A stretch of 7,069 nt of DNA from an uncultured Lachnospiraceae bacterium. GTDB lineage: Bacteria; Bacillota; Clostridia; Lachnospirales; Lachnospiraceae. Location: contig CADCRB010000010.1 of assembly GCA_902803745.1 (NCBI GenBank), forward strand, positions 1 to 7,069, in the 5' to 3' direction. The first letter of the stretch is position 1; every line of letters begins with the position of its first letter. A model generated the notes under the pieces. The model ran no database searches. It was not told the origin of the DNA and saw only the letters and a program-made list of their open reading frames with translations. Position numbers and translations under genes: made by a program. Below, piece after piece: positions 7,005-7,069 of the stretch.

Positions 7005-7042
7005 CCTTGCGAAGCAAGGGGCGTGCTCCGCGGAACGCGGAG
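7005..7042. repeat. Two adjacent hairpins with GAA loops at the right edge
   Basis: CCTTGC-GAA-GCAAGG (7005-7019) and CTCCGCG-GAA-CGCGGAG (7026-7042) are perfect stems with the same 3-nt loop, separated by 6 nt. They are much more GC-rich than the AT-rich inverted repeat to the left. The style suggests a structured intergenic repeat element that probably continues past the window. No gene is supported in 6947-7069. Confidence 0.6.
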
Positions 7043-7069
7043 TTCTTGCGCGAAATTCCGATTTCTCGC

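Noticed and set aside
6954..7067. Minus-strand frame open from the right edge to TGA at 6954-6956, possible end of an upstream gene; a second frame is open to TGA at 6974-6976
   Set aside because: Two frames are open over the same hairpin-rich stretch, neither gives a recognisable peptide, and the sequence is dominated by inverted repeats. More likely non-coding, but the edge prevents a firm decision.

Overview
The window looks like chromosome of a low-to-mid GC Gram-positive anaerobe, most likely a Clostridia/Lachnospiraceae-type Firmicute. The reasons are strong AGGAG/GGGAG ribosome binding sites, a TTG start, frequent ATA isoleucine and AGA arginine codons, a lipoprotein signal on the efflux adaptor, and no TolC-like gene in view. 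The assignment is an inference from style, not from a marker gene. All three supported genes lie on the minus strand, so transcription runs from the right edge to the left edge.

Right edge (6944-7069): no gene can be defended. It holds two GC-rich hairpins with GAA loops and a perfect 14-bp inverted repeat. These are followed at once by a third hairpin plus T-run, which contains both candidate ATG starts of the first gene. Centre right (5021-6943): one 640-residue protein fuses a multi-pass membrane domain of the MprF/AglD flippase-like family (LPG_synthase_TM) to a cytoplasmic aminoglycoside/choline-kinase-like phosphotransferase domain. It ends in a clear intrinsic terminator (4979-5014).

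Intergenic region (4626-5020): a tandem repeat of about 61-63 bp (4798-4942) lies between that terminator and a good sigma-A promoter (-35 at 4743-4748, -10 at 4720-4725). The promoter is flanked by inverted CATTATGT/ACATAATG arms. Left (1-4625): a two-gene efflux operon. A TTG-started lipoprotein periplasmic-adaptor/membrane-fusion protein with a very long coiled coil (2964-4625) overlaps by ATGA an RND-family permease (1-2967), which is cut by the window edge near its last transmembrane helix.

The adaptor and permease should form one proton-driven export complex. The adaptor is lipid-anchored and long enough to reach into or through the cell wall, since no outer-membrane channel is expected. 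The flippase-kinase is a separate transcription unit, probably acting in envelope lipid or polymer metabolism, with an unknown substrate. The most unusual items are the start-codon-containing hairpin and stacked inverted repeats before the fusion gene, the fusion itself, and the intergenic tandem repeat.
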